A stretch of 64,000 nucleotides of DNA. Origin: Chrysomallon squamiferum. Taxonomy: Eukaryota; Mollusca; Gastropoda; Neomphalida; Peltospiridae. The position numbers and the translations under genes were made by a program. Below are positions 63,201 through 64,000 of the stretch, piece after piece; the first letter of the stretch is position 1, and the number at the start of each line of letters is the position of its first letter. The stretch spans positions 26,599,822 to 26,663,821 of the forward strand of contig CM022671.1 in NCBI GenBank assembly GCA_012295275.1, read 5' to 3'. The notes under the pieces are model-generated. The model was not told the origin of the DNA. It ran no database searches and was given only the letters and a program-made list of their open reading frames with translations.

Positions 63201-64000
63201 TGTCATTTTTCGCACGGCAGATGCAGTAAACTAACAAAATGTATGCAGACAATTTAAAATTTGTTATTGCCAACATATTAAAATGAGCAAAGAAAATCAG
63301 GCAGCTGATCATAGCCATTAAAAAAAAAAGATAAAAAAAAGAAAAAATTAGCAGCACATGCAATATGACGGCAATATCAAAGATACCAGCATAATTTTGT
63401 TCTCTATTTATGCTCTTCTCCTCACACAAAACTTATTCAGTCCATACAATTTATTAAACTGTTCACACAGAAGGAATATAACAAGGCTGAAATTTGCGTT
63501 AGAATAATTTCTATAAAGATGCTTTACAATGCACTGCAACAAGCTGACTTTATTATACCGCCTGAAATCTTACAAAAAAAAAAAATCCCCCTTGATTTGA
63601 GGGGTGGAGCTGCTTCTTTTTCCATTTTTGTGTAAGCCAGATTTGAAAACACCATTAAATCATTCAAAAATCAATCTGGAGACATTACCCTATTCTAATA
63701 TGTTTTTATTTCGCGGCTGCCTCATAACCTTGATGTTGTTGGGGTTTTTTACACTTCAACCGATCAAAATGAACCCATATTCAGAAGTCACACTCATGGT
63801 TAAACTCTGCCAAACATGAATAAAGAATGAAAAAAAAAAAAAAAAAGATCAAAGAAAGAAACAAAGAGAGAAAAAAGATTGTTTGATTATTACACTTGCT
63901 GGAGCAGAGTTAGAATTAAGCGTATTTAAGTCATTTTTTTTTTTTTTTTTATATATATATATATTTTTTTTACCATGCTAGCTTAAACAGAATTACACAT
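60300..64000. other. AT-rich non-coding DNA at window end
   Basis: No exon with family resemblance on either strand. A CpG-bearing block at about 62765-62900 and a 17-bp motif repeated at about 60437 and 60792 are the only non-random features I can point to. Confidence 0.5.

Overview
This is animal nuclear DNA: very AT-rich, full of (ATT)n, (TTTA)n, poly-A/T and dinucleotide repeats, with short coding exons bounded by GT-AG introns. The only recognisable genes are metazoan cell-surface receptors, so it is not bacterial, viral or organellar. The protein sequences and transposons suggest an invertebrate, perhaps a mollusc or other lophotrochozoan; that is inference and the species cannot be named.

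Two genes converge. (1) Plus strand, 1234-8294: the last 11 coding exons (2572 nt, about 856 residues) of an LRIG gene (leucine-rich repeats and immunoglobulin-like domains). They encode the last LRRs, the LRR C-terminal cap, three Ig domains, a membrane helix and a long cytoplasmic tail. The 5' part lies before the window. (2) Minus strand, 43947-18754: a complete 26-exon coding region that I assembled by hand with every splice phase agreeing (4785 nt, 1594 residues). It encodes signal peptide, Sema, PSI1, IPT1, PSI2, IPT2, PSI3, IPT3-6, one membrane helix, a short juxtamembrane stretch and a MET/RYK/AXL-type tyrosine kinase domain. The ectodomain layout is that of a plexin, but the plexin RasGAP cytoplasmic region is absent and a receptor tyrosine kinase domain takes its place. 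The kinase keeps the glycine loop, the VALK lysine and the alpha-C glutamate. It has HRN for HRD, DYG for DFG, and phenylalanines where MET has its activation-loop tyrosines. It therefore looks like a plexin-ectodomain receptor with a pseudokinase or impaired kinase, and it is the main discovery of the window.

The rest is non-coding. 8295-18753 holds the two 3' UTRs and the convergent intergenic space. 35063-42900 is the largest intron inside the receptor coding region. 43970-64000 lies upstream of the receptor start codon, with a possible 5' UTR exon near 57.2 kb. It also carries two hAT-type DNA transposons with terminal inverted repeats and 8-bp target duplications (58555-59476 and 59652-59893), a decayed LINE reverse-transcriptase 3' end (about 53100-53530) and several minisatellites.

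In vertebrates LRIG proteins bind and restrain receptor tyrosine kinases, including ErbB and MET. An LRIG gene lying tail-to-tail with a MET-like receptor is suggestive, but adjacency alone proves nothing.
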